Notes: generated by a model not told the origin, from the letters alone. 64,000 nucleotides of DNA from Hirundichthys speculiger (GCA_018398805.1 JAGFBZ010000816.1:186001-250000), one strand, 5' to 3'. Shown: positions 33,024 through 45,060, numbered from the stretch's first letter. Program-made: numbers and translations.

Positions 33024-34219
33024 GTTTTGACTCTTTAAATGAACAGATATTTATTTTTTCCAATGAAAAACTATTGTCAAGCCTCTGAAACATTTTCATA
33101 AAGCTATCAAACAAACCTATTTGATATCTCACATTAACTTAAATAAGGTTCATTACTGACTGATATAAAAAAATAAAGGCTCCTTGAACTGATGGAAATA
33201 CATGCATCAGAATTACTAACTGAAAAAGATTAACATTTAAAGGATTTTTTCTTGTGGTTCCATTTAAATTAATACCTTTAATTAAAGTAAAGGAGGTTCA
33301 GTAGTTTTTATTTTTGAATCTCATGGAAGCTTTAGATGAGAGGAATGAGGGAGAGCAGAGGGGAGGGGAGACTGCTACTGGCTTGTGCACGTTAGCATTA
33401 GCTTCCGTTAGCTCGCGTTAGCGCAATTTCAAAACTCCATGGAAGTGATTGTTATGTTGTAGGTGGCTGATCAGGTTTTACGTATTAAAGCTTGTGCTTC
33501 CCTCCTCGTAGAATTCACTCGGAGGATACATCACAAATAACCACCAAACTATCTTCTTTTGAAACTTAAACGAAGTTCCACGCCGCCATGTTTGTTGTGA
33601 TCAGCGCTGTGCAGGCTGCATTCAAGGTGTAACGTAAATTCCCACGTTCCCTCGTTTGCTAGTCGTTCTTTCAGCCTTTTCTTTTTTTTTTCTTTATTAT
33701 GTGTAACATGTGGGAAAATACTGCGAATATCAGTTAAAGTCAGCAACTACCAAAATTGATTTTCCTGATTGAGTAATCGTTTTTCTGATTATGCCGACGT
33801 CACTTGAACATAACATTCACTGCCGGTTATTCAAGGTTCAGAGGGAGCGAGGCACTGCCGTGTTGACAGATATATATGTTATCGGGGCTATTTGTTGTGT
33901 TACCGGAGTTATCGCGATGATGTCATAATTTCCTGTTATCGGCCCGATAGTTATCGGCGCGATAGTTATCGTGCACCCCTAGTAAATAGCATCATTTTGT
34001 GAGGCCATGCAAACCTGTATTAATACTAGTGTAGATATGAATAGGTCATTCTAAGCCAATTTACTGCAGCAATTCCTCTAAATGATTAGAAAATGTAGTT
34101 CACACCCAGTTGTGCCTTCAAAAAAAAAAAAAACACCGCGATATACTGTGAAAATTATATAATTTTGAAAAATACAGTTATATAAATTTTTGGTCATACT
34201 GCCCAGCACTATCCCCACT

Positions 34220-35420
34220 TACTCTTTTATTCAGTCGCACGTCGGCTCTTTAAAATGCAGATGTGCAGAAAAGGTCCCAGAAACAGACTCCCAGCAGCAG
34301 GAAGGACATGAGGCGTGTCCCTGTTCAACTTACGGTGCAATCATTTATAATCAGCCCATTTCAGCCTGTTAACCGCCTTCAAACTACCTCGACTCGACTC
34401 GTTGGAAGGTTCTGACGCTGCTCGCAGTCAGAGGATCCGACTTCACCTGAACGCTCCTGCAAACCTGTTATTCCACCCATCTGGTCTGTTTCTATGCAAA
34501 CACCGATCACGATCCTATCTTTACCCGCTCAAACGTACACACTTCTGCAGGTTACCTGTACCTGGGCAGGTTCAGGCAGGTAGCGATCCCTGAGCTTCCT
34601 GAAAACCTTCAGGGTGAAGCCGTGGACGGTGTTTCCATCCCGTCCTTCGCGTCTCATCTGCCGGCCGCCGCTGCGCTGGAAGTTCTGTGTCAGTTGACCC
34701 AGATCTGTGCGTTTATGGGGCTTTGTGTCACCCACACCTGAAGCAGGACTCGAGTCCGGCCCCCGCAAGGATGCGTCATGAGGACACACCCCTTACACAC
34801 ACACTGACACACACTGACACACACACACTGACACAGATAAGCTGCCGGTGCAGGAAACGAGCTTCCAGCTCCACTCATTCATTAAAGAACTTTACAGGCT
34901 CAGTGTTTGCTTAGTCAGAGGCCTTCAACCCACGGACCTGCGGACCAGACAAAGGCCCGGAGCTATTTCCAGTACAATGCCCCCTCTGTTCCCACATCCC
35001 CTGGCCGTCCCGCTCTCCTTCCCTTATAGACGACATTCCCACCCAGATAAACCAGTCTGGCCGCGCACCTGGTCCCGCGCGACGCCGAGCAGCGCACGAC
35101 CGTGACACACGGAGGCCCGGCCCGCTGTCAGAGGCGTTGAAGAGGTCCGGTAGAAAAGAGGTGATTGATGCCCAGATGAAGCAGGAAGCCAGCTGTTTGT
35201 TTAAAGTAGGGAGAGGTCATGTGACGTAGACATTTGCAGCTCTGTGTGTGAGAGAGTTGGTGTGTTACAGTCTTAGACAGACGTTACTGACGGCTGCAGT
35301 TCCTCTGCTGACCACTAGGTGCTGGGCTCCATAACAGAGCACATCTCCCCATTGACCTCCACGTTAAAAGGGTCAAAGAAGAAACACGTTCACAGCCTGG
35401 TTCAAAAGACAGCCTTGGTC
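34220..35420. other. Intronic sequence, simple repeats only
   Basis: No gene seen. A CACACTGACA microsatellite occurs at about 34794-34838. Confidence 0.45.
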
Positions 35421-35421
35421 T

Positions 35422-36156
35422 CTATAGACGTTTTACACCTGACGTCAAACGCTGCACCCGCAACAACTCACCGCCATATTGGATTGAAAACAACAACAAG
35501 CTAGGGCTTGAGTGAGCGGTAACAGGGCACTTTGCCATAGACATGCATGTGTTGGTTGTTGTCCTACATATTACTGCTCACTCAGTCCCCAGCCGATCAT
35601 GCAGAATTATTTACAAAATAACATAAGTCTTTTAAAGATAATCCAAATGTTATAAATAGTTAATCAGTTGAAACAGATGAAAACCCACAACTCCAACAAA
35701 ATGCTCGCTACATATGCGACTTGTTCTTGCCGGTCGCCACTATTTCCTTGTGTCAAACCCACGAGCGCGTCGGAGTGTGAAATATTTGTAGGATTCCAGA
35801 CTTTTATAGGCCTTGAGAGTTTCCTTGGTGTACGCTGATGACTTGTTTATCAAATAATTATACATGTCCGTGCTGGAGGTCGGGGAGTTTCTTTACCTGG
35901 GCAGAACAGGGCAGCAGGTACGGGTCGTGTTCTAGGCCTGAAATCTGTCATTTCTCCCGGTATCGTTCCATTTCCGACCCATTCAGACTCTGAACCTGGT
36001 CTGACAGCACCATCAGACGAATGGTCATGATATTCTGCGTAACCTGCACAAAGACTATATGATTGCTTAGCGCTAGCTTGTTGTTGTTTTCACTCCAATA
36101 TGGCGACTGCGCTCCGTCGTCAAGGCGGGTGTCACGTGACTGCAAAAGGTCTATAG
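35422..36156. mobile_element. Long-TIR MITE-like element
   Basis: The left end CTATAGACGTTTTACACCTG and the right end, inverted, CTATAGACCTTTTGCAGTCA share inverted similarity over about 90 bp. This includes CGCCATATTGGA and AACAACAACAAGCTAG. The target duplication is not clear because the terminal CTATAG is itself palindromic. Confidence 0.72.
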
Positions 36157-36159
36157 ACA

Positions 36160-38240
36160 GAAGATTTCACACCCATGACAAATTGGGGGGGACCACATTA
36201 GATGATGATGTGGCACAAAATGATGATGTAATAACGTAGATCAGGAGTGTCCTAATCCAGTCTCAGAGGGACTGCTGTCCTGCTGTCCTGTCATGACAGG
36301 TCACATGACAGGTCACACTTGACCTGTCATGTGACTAGAGTCGTCATTCAAGGATGGAGATCAGCGATGAACCCCCCCAGGAGCAGCTGGTCCACCAGCA
36401 TCACTTGTCTGTGACTCGTCCAGGGGGCGACAGAACAGCATCTAAAAGCTCTGCTGGTCCCAGTAAAGGTCAGAGGTCAGAGGTCACACTGTCCCCGTCA
36501 GGACAGGAGCACCACATGTCTGGTCTCCAGTGACCCGCCATCGATTTGTCTGACAGCATTAAATGCACCGTCTACGTACTGCAGTGGTGCGAACACAGTG
36601 GAGCATCCACTTCGCTCTAGTTTGCACAAACATTATTCCAGTGGTCCAACCTGGAGGCGACATTTTTAAACAAGCTACATTTTTTAACTGAGACCTGTAG
36701 AGTCTGAGATGCCGTCTGAGATCTGACTCCGTGGTGTCAGATCCCGGCGAGCGTCTTGAATGTTTCCCGCTTGTAACTAATCCTTCTCTCTGCAGACGCT
36801 CCAGGACCGTTTCCTGGCCGACAGGCGGCAGCGGTTGCTCCTCTGAGATCATCGCTGATGTCTTTCCTCCTTGACGTTGCGTTGACAGGACCAGCGGGCC
36901 AGACGACTTCTGCGTTTTGTCACGAGGAGGTGAAATGTTACCGGTGTCTCCTGCTTCTGAAAGGAGGATGGTGGCGTGAAGTCGTCACGGATACGCCGGC
37001 AGACGGATGCTGAGGAGCGCCTTCACGGATACGCAGGAAGCTAAGCTAACCTCAGCTCCGCCTCCTCCTTCCAGACTCCAGCTGGCTCAGATGCTGCAGG
37101 AGATAAAAGTATCTACAGAGGATGAGTAGCAGGCTGAATCTGAGTCAGAGGAACCGGTCCTGAGTCTGCTGAGGCTGGAGGACATAAATCATCATGAAAG
37201 GCCTCTGAGTTACCAGATGAAAACCACTATGCAGTTTTATATTTTTTAAGTCCTAACTACAGCAGTGTGGATTTTTCCCATGCGATGCATTATTTCTGTT
37301 TTTTTTGCTTTTGTTGTCAGATGAGATCACCTCACAGGGTCCCGAGCTCCTCCCCCCCCCCCCCCCCCCCCCCCCCCCGCCAACATCCAGGAAGCGCATA
37401 ATAAGTGGAAACAAACACAGGAAGTGGGACATGCTGTCGAGTCGTGAAACTATTTTTCTCTCCTTCTCCTTCCATCGCCGGCAGAAGCTTCGTCGACCAC
37501 GTCATCGACACCGGGAGGAGCAGGAAGCAGAACCTCCATCTCAAACCTTCACCCCATCCACTCACCCCACCCCCCCCCCCCCCCCCCCCCCAGTCCATCA
37601 AAAACATCGACTTTAACAGACGCGTGCTCACCAGACGTGTCGTCTTCTGAAGCTTTATTTAAAGATAACCATTGTGTTTTTCCATCCTTCCTATCGTTCT
37701 CTCTGCTTTTCTTCTCACGCTTTCATCTGCGTGACCCCTGACGCCCCCGTTATCTGCTCTTTTTCAAGTCAGGTTTTTGTTGCATTCAGGCCAAAGTCCT
37801 AAACTGAAAAAAAAAAAAAAAAGAAAAAAGATAAAACAACCAAACCTTGAAGCTCTTTAAACAAAAACCAGCACTTTCACCTTCAGAGGAGCCTTTTCAA
37901 GGTTCACTGTTGGAGCATTTTCACTCTTTTCAACACTCTGACTGTAAAACAGGATCGAAGCTTAAAGACACGCTATGTAGTAACACCACATCTGACCACA
38001 TGGGGCAGCAGAGACTGCAGCCGTATCACGCTTCCTTCTTATTCCACGTGATACAATGAATTTCCATTTACAAGATCGTCCTGCAGCTCATTACTGGATG
38101 ATCCTGTTCTTCCTGAATCTATCTGAAGCAGCCGTGGACCAAATGAAGAGGTTTAACAATCAAAAAGAAAAGCAGGAGGTGGCTTCTACAGCATCCATTT
38201 AAATAATCACAATCTGAGACAGAAGATGCCGAGACGACGT
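36160..38240. other. Intronic sequence, poly-C tracts, no gene seen
   Basis: Long C runs occur at about 37352-37378 and 37568-37590, and a poly-A run at 37808-37821. Single-arm remnants of the GACCACATGGGG short-repeat family are at about 37968-38010. No coding exon is supported. Confidence 0.45.
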
Positions 38241-38248
38241 CATGTGAC

Positions 38249-38995
38249 TAGGGATGGGCATTTGGTCGAGATTTATTCTTCAATCGTCGGGAGAATTAAT
38301 GATTAATAATCGATTAATTATTAACATTTTTATATTGAAAACTATCACAATATCGACAATAATGTGACATTTCGTGTTTCTTTTCTTTAAAAAAACAATG
38401 ATAATAAAAGAAGAGATATCGAGGAGACTACGTAACAAGGACAATTTATATCAAGGCTTAAAAAGATGCGCTTGTTGTGTGCTCGATGTGCACTGCAGCT
38501 CCTTCTGGTCCGTGCTAACACCGAGTTGAGGCTAGGCTAGGCTAGGCTAGGCTGATGATGAACCGCCTCCACCGTCCTTTACAAGGCTTGGATGCGCGTT
38601 GTTCAAGTGATACATCATTGTCGTTGTCAATTAATTGTATTTGTAATTTGCATTGCAGTGATTGCAGTACACGTGCTCATTTTCTAAACGAAAATGGTCC
38701 CACGCCACACTTCACCGCAACCGCTTCATGATTAGGCGATGACCTACAGAAGCTCGCGTGTAACAACTGAGTCAAGCCAGGGTACGGTGATGGTGAAATG
38801 TTGCCCCCTGCTGCCAAATTTCTATCGGTGGCACAGCGAAATGCATCGCATTGTTTAAGGACGTGGACTAAGAACCTACGTTCGGATTGTTTAAGAAAAA
38901 AAAAAAAACATTCGGTGTATCGATGAAAATTATATTCTTCGACCAAATTCTTAATGATCAATCATCGATTAATCGATTAATTATGCCCATCCCTA
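38249..38995. mobile_element. hAT-like element with perfect 8-bp target duplication
   Basis: The ends are TAGGGATGGGCAT and ATGCCCATCCCTA. CATGTGAC is duplicated exactly at 38241-38248 and 38996-39003. AATCGATTAAT motifs lie near both ends. Non-autonomous. Confidence 0.9.
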
Positions 38996-39003
38996 CATGT
39001 GAC

Positions 39004-40203
39004 CCGTCAGAAAACCTTGACACAGTCCTGAACTGGTCAGATCCTAAATCTAAAAACACTGACCCTGTTGTTCAGCTGAACACGACACGTTTTTGTGAAT
39101 TAACCACATCGCCAGGACGCTGGAGGACGTCAGGAACATGATCAGGACGAAGCGACTGCTGCCAGAAAACACACTTTTCGATTTAAAGCGTCACTGTTCA
39201 GGTTTCCATGTTTGTTCCAAGTTGAACAAGTGTCCCGTATCGGATTCCCCTTGACAGAACGTCCTTGGAGACGGTCTGTGACACCGGACACCGTTTACGG
39301 CGGCAGCAGGTGCACAGCCAAACCGCCGCATGCATTATTCACCGCTGATGAGCGACAGCGAGCTGAGGAGGAGGCCGACCGCTCGGATGGAGAAACTGAG
39401 CGACTTCTCCCTTCAGCTGCAAGGAGTTTCTCGAAGTAAAGGTCAAAGGTCGCTGCTCAGCAGATTCCTCAAAGCTACAAAAGGTCTGAAAATAACATCC
39501 AGCAGAGCGTTGAGATTCCTGTTCAAGTCACTAAACATTAACAGAGCAGAAAAATCACGGAAAACTCACCGGCGCACCGAGTTCATGAACCCGTCGACCT
39601 CCACGGTTCATCAGCTAACGGAAATGAACCCAAACGTGGATTTAATTCATGAACTGCGTAAAGACCGAGGAGTTAACTGGACAAACCAATGCCGGAGCAG
39701 AACCGTGGACGTCTGTCCACGCTAAAATATCACTGTCAGTCTCATTTGAGGGACATTTGATTACAGCGACCTTCCATCGCTGCTATAGACGTAGAAATAC
39801 TGGACAAACTGTCGCTGACGTCACCCGCTGGTTTCTACGGATCGACCCAGAGCGGCGCCACGTTACAAAGCGGCGCTGAGAAGCCGGCTGGAACACGCCC
39901 ACCCCGTCCGTCGTGGGGTGATTGACAGCAGGTCCTGGCTCCACCTTCAGCCAAGCCACAGGAACCGTGGAGCTGCTGGTGGACGTCCACAACCGGAATG
40001 CCGCTGCGTCTCGCTGAGACTCAGTCGGCTCGGACCGCGGACGAGACTGAGTCAAGACGGTAATTACAGAAAAAAAAACAAGAGCGACCGAACACAAGAC
40101 CAAAGGAAAATAAATACCAAACAGCGTTGTAGAAGCTGCTGAACCTCCGTCACCTGTAGGGGAAGCCGAAGCGCTAAAAAAAGACAAAAGCTCCCCTGAG
40201 TTG
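39004..40203. other. Intronic sequence, no gene supported
   Basis: Several open frames of 75-134 codons occur on both strands but show no family motif or matching splice signals. GC content is raised around 39780-40030. Confidence 0.4.
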
Positions 40204-40211
40204 CTTTAAAC

Positions 40212-40815
40212 CAGGGGTGTCAGACTCATTTCCACTGAGGGCCACATCAGCATCATGGTTGAAGGGCCAGACTGACAGCATAAATGGAACAAAATGGAAT
40301 GTAAATCAAAATAAATTAAACTCCACCTTATTATATTGTTAAATAACAGATTCTGTATTTATTTCCATGTTTTCTGTCAAAATGCCTACGTAGATTAAAC
40401 TCTTTCACGACTGACACCGCCTCATAACACAAAAGACATACTGTTTTTTCACCTTGAGATACAAACTTGTATTCGTTTTCCCGTCGTTCATGAAACTTTC
40501 TTCCTTGTGCATCAATTTTTCTTTTCTTTGAGATGTTGGGATTAATTTGTAGAGGTTTTTCTCAAATCCATCAGTTCTGAAAATTGTCTTGAGTTCTTGC
40601 TCATGCTGATATACTGTTATCGTTGTAGGTAACGAAGAAATGGATTATGGGAGATGTAGTTTATTGTCAATATGCGCTTTAAAGCGCCGTAAGCTTATTT
40701 TAAGTCTTAAAATATCAGTTTAAAATTTAAGCCAATATGCCCAAGCTCTCGAGGGGCACATAACATGACGTGGTGGGCCACATTTGGCCCGCGGGCCTTG
40801 TGTTTGACACATGTG
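40212..40815. mobile_element. hAT-like element (GGTGTCAGACTC family), second copy
   Basis: It starts CAGGGGTGTCAGACTCATTT and ends GTGTTTGACACATGTG. CTTTAAAC is duplicated exactly at 40204-40211 and 40816-40823. It is collinear with the copy at 15671-16314. The exact duplication suggests this insertion is the younger of the two. Confidence 0.9.
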
Positions 40816-41520
40816 CTTTAAACAAAAGCTGCAGGTCTGAAGCCATTTGCAAGTAACTAATAATGATGATGCCAACTCATTAATCCTAATTAGTGTTAAA
40901 CATGACGGACTCCTGAACAGGTTAGTGTTCCAGGAAGATGACCAAAGACCAAAAACCAGGTGACGTTAAAAACCTACGGGTCCTGCCGTCTGGATGATGC
41001 ACCTAATAAATCCATTTGACGTGTCAACGACACAAAACTGCAGTTCATCCTCACAGCACCGAGTTTTCTTTCAACATCTGCACCACGTGTGACTTTTTTA
41101 AAAACTACGCTTTTACCAAAGTTAGACACAGCTCATGACCTGCGGCCTTCGTCTGGCCCACATCTAACCAACCAGGGTCTGGACTTATTCAGGAAAGCCA
41201 GAGGTGTTCCAGATGTGAATTGCTCCGTGTTCTGGACTGAATAAGAGCGACTTTAAGACTTTAAGACTCTCGCTCGTGTCATCTCTGTCTCAGCTGCTCT
41301 TTCTGAACCACACTGGTTTTATCCCCTCTGGGTTTCTGTAAACCAGTCTAGCTGTTTATCTGTCGGACCGGTGCCGGGCCTGAGCTCCTGTGGTTTCCAG
41401 TGGCACCGCCACGGGAACGCCATGGCGGATGAAGTTCCCTCCTGATCCCCTCTCGGTTTCTCCTTTCAGAGTCGTAAATCGGCGCGCCGCTCTGGACGCT
41501 CTCCAGCAGAAAGAACCCAC

Positions 41521-41679
41521 CTGTGAAGTTTGCGATTCGCTGCCGGCTCCGCCCCTCCCTGGCAGGCTGCTCGAGGTTCCTCGGTCAGGTGACAAGGGCC
41601 GGTAGCCAATGAGAGGCACGTCGCTGGACTCCGCCCCCGGCAGGTCGTAACCGCTTGTCCGCATGTTTCGGGGGAGCAT
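41521..41679 (-). CDS. rgl2: rgl2 coding exon 1 (start codon)
   Basis: It begins MLPRNMRTSGYDLPGAESSD and continues VPLIGYRPLSP. The human protein also begins MLPR. The exon ends TCACAG|GTGGGT in phase 0, matching the 48-nt exon at 27242-27289. An acceptor, CTGTGGCAG, lies 11 nt upstream of the ATG (exon edge 41690), implying an upstream non-coding exon. An in-frame GTG at 41697 is beyond that acceptor and is not used. It is 14.2 kb from the next exon, so transcript support is needed. Confidence 0.7.
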
Positions 41680-41703
41680 GATGATGCTAGCTGCCACAGA
41701 CAG

Positions 41704-41936
41704 AAAGAACAGGGTTATTGTTAGGGGTTAAGGTTAGGGGGTTAGGATTAAGGTTAGGGGATTAGGGGGTTAGGGTTAGAGTTAGGGTTAGGGGGTTAGG
41801 GTTAGGGGGTTAGGGTTAGAGTATTAGGGTTAGGGGGTTAGGGGTTTAGGGTTAGGTTTAAGAGTTAGGGGTTAAGGTTAGGGGTTAGGGTTAAGGTTAG
41901 GGGGTTAGGGTTAGGGGGTTAGGGGGTTAGGGTTAG
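41704..41936. repeat. Interstitial telomere-like array (TTAGGG variants)
   Basis: GGGTTAGGGTTAGGGGGTTA-type repeats, degenerate with G-run length variation (TTAGGG, TTAGGGG, TTAGGGGG and TTAAGG). It begins about 10-15 bp upstream of the acceptor of the rgl2 start-codon exon, inside the first intron. This is intrachromosomal, not a chromosome end, since unique sequence lies on both sides. Confidence 0.88.
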
Positions 41937-42311
41937 ACTGGAAATGTTCATGGTCTCTCAGTCAGGCGTTTAGCTATATAACAGAAGATTGTAAAAGCCC
42001 CAATAACATTAAAGGGGGCACCGTGATGAAGGAAATCCTTTTTGCCGTGCTTGGGTGTCTGGAGGTTTGTGCTGAAGGCCTCAAAGGCTCTCCAGTCATC
42101 CGTCACCTACACCCACCTGTAGGTGGGTGTTCCCATTTAGAGTCAAGAGGACCAACCAGAGCCCATCCAGCTCAGAGGCTTCCCTCGTGATAAAACACTT
42201 CAGCTTTGGCTCCGCCTACTGGTGGAAGCTGCAAGCTTGTTGGGCGAGAGACGTCAGAGGACACGCGAGAGGCGAGTACCTCCAGTTCCTGAACCTATAC
42301 GTGATATGAAG

Positions 42312-43034
42312 TAGGGGTGCAGGATAACTATCGGGCCGATAACAGGAAATTATGATGTCATCCCGATAACTCCGATATCACGATGAATAGCCCCGATAAC
42401 ATATATATTTTGTCAACACAGCAGTACCTCGCTCCCTCTGAGCCTTGAATGACCAGCAGTGAATGTTATGTTCAAGTGATGTTGGCATAATCAGAAATAC
42501 GATTTCTCAATCAGAAAAATCAAGAATACCCCCTGATACCAGAAAACAACTCGTTAACTCGGTCATAATTTTGGTAGTTGCTGACTTGAATTGATATTTG
42601 CAGTATTCTCCCTCATGTTACACATAAAAAAGAAAAAATAGAAAAGGCTGAAAGAACAACTGGCAAATGAGGGAACGTGGGAATTTACGTTACACCTTGA
42701 ATGCAGCCTGCAGCATAGCACTGATCACAACAAACATGGCGGCGTGGAACTTCGTTAAAGTTTCAGAAGAAGATAGTTTGGTGGTTATTTGTGACGAATC
42801 CTCCGAGTGAATTCTACTGGGAGGGAAGCACAAGCTTTAATACGTAAAACCTGATCAGCCACCTACAACATAACAATCGCTTCCATGGAGTTTTGAAATC
42901 ACGCTAACGGAAGCTAATGCTAACGTGCGCAAGCCTGCAGCAGTCTTCATAGTATTGACATAATGATCTTAGGTATATGTGTGTGTTATCGGTTATCGGT
43001 ATCAGTTTTAAAAGACAGTTATTGTGCATCCCTA
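42312..43034. mobile_element. hAT-like element, inverted relative of 31708-33981
   Basis: The ends are TAGGGGTGCAGGATAA and TTATTGTGCATCCCTA. The target duplication is ATATGAAG (42304-42311) and ATATGGAG (43035-43042), 7 of 8 identical. The interior is the reverse complement of parts of the middle nested element. A short MAAWNFVKVSEEDSLVVI frame near 42737 ends in a stop. Confidence 0.85.
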
Positions 43035-43042
43035 ATATGGAG

Positions 43043-44639
43043 TAACAGAACGAACCCAGTAGAGCGGCGGGAGCGAGCAGCTCACCCGTCGGCCTGAACT
43101 AGCTCCAGGAGGTCACCTCGTTTTGTTGTACCTTGGAAGTTGGCAGCACCAATCTTTAAACACCTGCAGAAGAGGAGGTGCTGCCTGGCTCCGCCCCCTT
43201 TAACCGGCTGCTGTAAATGGAACTGTGGCTAAAAACGGAGCTGTTGTACTGTATCTCTGCTGCACTTTAACCGAAGCGTGTCACATGACATTTCATCATG
43301 ACCTGAGAATTTGCTCTACAGTCTTTGAGAGACAGTTATAATCTATCTACTGAGTCCTACATTCACTCTGGGTGGTATTTAAATATGAGCCAGTGCAGCT
43401 GGGGTCCTCGTTATAACCAAGAAAGTATTAATATCAGCCCGTTTTTAAAAATCTTCTCTGAACAAACTTCCTCTTTGTTCAGGATTTAACTTGAAATGCT
43501 GCAGTTTGTAGCTGGTCGGTTGAGCAGAAACCTGCAGGACTGTTTCCATCATGTAGAAACAGCTTTCTACGTGCTACAGATCCGTTTTCATTTATCTGGC
43601 CTCTTTTATCTTCACGCTTTAGCTTCCTACCTCCAGCTCTTGATTTCTATCAGTCCTTTTACATGTGGAAATAATGAAAGAGAAATGTTTCTGAAATGAA
43701 ACTTGCTTAGAAATTGCACAAAATGCAAGAACATTTAATTAAACAGCTAAAATCAGTCATTAAAGTCTGACCAACCGCCCTAAAATATCTGATCAGGTAA
43801 AGTGTTAAAACAAGGCTTCGAGCCAAAAAACAGAACAAAACTGAAATGAGTCATCACTTGCCAAAGAGCTGCTGTTTAACGTTCTTTATCGCCTGATGAA
43901 TTCCGTAATATCTGAAGCTTTATGCTGTAAAACCAAATGAATGTGACTGTTTGATTCACGTGGAACTAACTGTTGGGTCCTCTACAGATCAACGCCGGGC
44001 CAAACAACAGCCACCGCTTCACTTTGGGGATCATAAAAACACCCCAGCAGCCTTTAAAGACAGTTAAATGCGGTGGAGTCGATGGTCGCCTGGAGGCCTC
44101 GGCTGATTTAACATGTTCACGCTGCGCTGGACAGCAGGCCTCCATTTGCATCGCAGCCCTTCCTGCCATTTCCCGTTCCTCTCTTTGGTATTTGGACCGC
44201 CATGAAGATAAGCATCACGTAAACACTGTTTAAGGAAGAGAGGTGTGGGAGGGATAGAGATCTGGGTCTGGGAGTCATGGAAACGTCACATCCAGACCCA
44301 GAAGCGGGAACCTGCTGCAGGTTCTTCTGACTTTTATTTTTGAGTGAAACGAGCCGGACCGAGGTGGATGTACTTGACCTTCAGCCGTGGCCCGGATGCC
44401 TGGTCCAGTCTCACAGCTTCCTGTGTAATAAACATGTCCTCGCTTTCTCCTCCTGACCTGGACCACATAACTTTACTCTTCTCTGCAGTTATATTTTCAT
44501 TTTCAGTAAGTTTGTAGTAAATATGAGTCAGGAGGGAAAGCAGGGCAGCAGCAGCTCTGCCGGCGGTCAGAGGTCTGAAAGGCTCCCATTTACGGCTGCA
44601 ACCACACATGACTGAGGTGTGAGCCGCACCAGAACCGTA
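43043..44639. other. First-intron sequence of rgl2, no gene seen
   Basis: Unique-looking sequence between the hAT-like element and the CpG island. No exon recognised. Confidence 0.4.
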
Positions 44640-44900
44640 ACTGGGTTACAGCCCATAATGCTGCTTTTCTGGCGCCGCAGACGCGTTCAGAGCGCGGGAT
44701 TCTGCAGGAGGAGAAAACAGCGCGTCACTCCGAGCGGCGTAAAAGTTCGCGCCGGTGACGCTCCCGGCGGTGAACGGCGGTGACAGTCGCTTCCTACTGT
44801 GACTCACTGCCTGTGGCTCGGAGGCCACGGACGCTAGAAAACGCGGCAGACAGGAAAAAAAAGAAAAAAAGAAAGACAAGAAACATGCGGTTAAACTCAC

Positions 44901-45060
44901 GCGTGTCATCCGCAGGACGCGGTCTCTTTGGATCAGCGGCCGACCGCCGCGGGATCGACGTCCGGCTCAGCTGAGGAGAGTCGCACCCATCTGCACCGCC
45001 GCCGCCGCCGACGACGACAAGGGAGTCTCCGTCCGCCCCCCTCCCCCTCCCCCGCGCTGT
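44901..45060 (-). other. rgl2: Candidate non-coding first exon of rgl2
   Basis: The exon at 41521-41690 has an acceptor, so a 5' exon is required. The best donor in the CpG island is GATGACACGC|GTGAGTTTAA (minus strand), ending the exon at 44901. The transcription start is not determined and the upper limit is arbitrary. It contains ATGs out of frame with MLPR, which would be upstream ORFs if transcribed. Confidence 0.4.

Larger units (their letters stand above)
31708..33981. mobile_element. Middle hAT-like element of the triple nest
   Basis: The ends are TAGGGATGTACGATAA and TTATCGTGCACCCCTA. GTAAATAG is duplicated exactly at 31700-31707 and 33982-33989. A second, inverted copy of the family is at 42312-43034. 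The sequence near 33586 on the minus strand contains a short MAAWNFVK-type start shared with that copy. Confidence 0.9.
30965..34211. mobile_element. Outermost hAT-like element of a triple nest
   Basis: The ends are TAGTTCTGGGCGGTATACC and GGTCATACTGCCCAGCACTA. TCCCCACT is duplicated exactly at 30957-30964 and 34212-34219. Its own sequence is about 970 bp once the inserted elements are removed. An N-terminal fragment of a ZBED-like transposase lies at 31195-31317, so this is an internally deleted derivative. It lies in the 14-kb rgl2 intron. Confidence 0.88.
750..41679 (-). other. rgl2: rgl2 gene, coding span (19 coding exons, 735 aa predicted)
   Basis: This is the whole-gene entry for a Ral guanine nucleotide exchange factor. 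The family is recruited by Ras-type GTPases through a C-terminal RA domain and catalyses GDP release from RalA/RalB through a CDC25 domain, at membranes. Joining the 19 exons listed separately gives 2208 nt in one frame, with GT-AG introns throughout. Predicted layout: residues 98-225 REM module, about 250-515 CDC25 RasGEF domain, 516-610 Ser/Pro linker containing SHRRSASCG, 617-710 Ras-association domain, then a basic tail FPRIKAKGRRLVRTLF. The tail, the SHRRSASCG block, NYSQSRELL and the MLPR start fit RGL2 better than RALGDS, RGL1 or RGL3. Human RGL2 is about 777 residues, so the length is normal. The exon structure is inferred from splice signals and family knowledge, not from transcripts. 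Confidence 0.88.

Noticed and set aside
39783..40187. 134-codon minus-strand frame
   Set aside because: No recognisable domain, no matching splice signals, and location inside an rgl2 intron.
41680..41697. Upstream in-frame GTG as rgl2 start
   Set aside because: It lies beyond the CAG acceptor at 41691-41693, and GTG initiation is not expected in a vertebrate gene.
41704..41936. Chromosome end
   Set aside because: The TTAGGG-like tract is short and degenerate and has unique sequence and gene exons on both sides.
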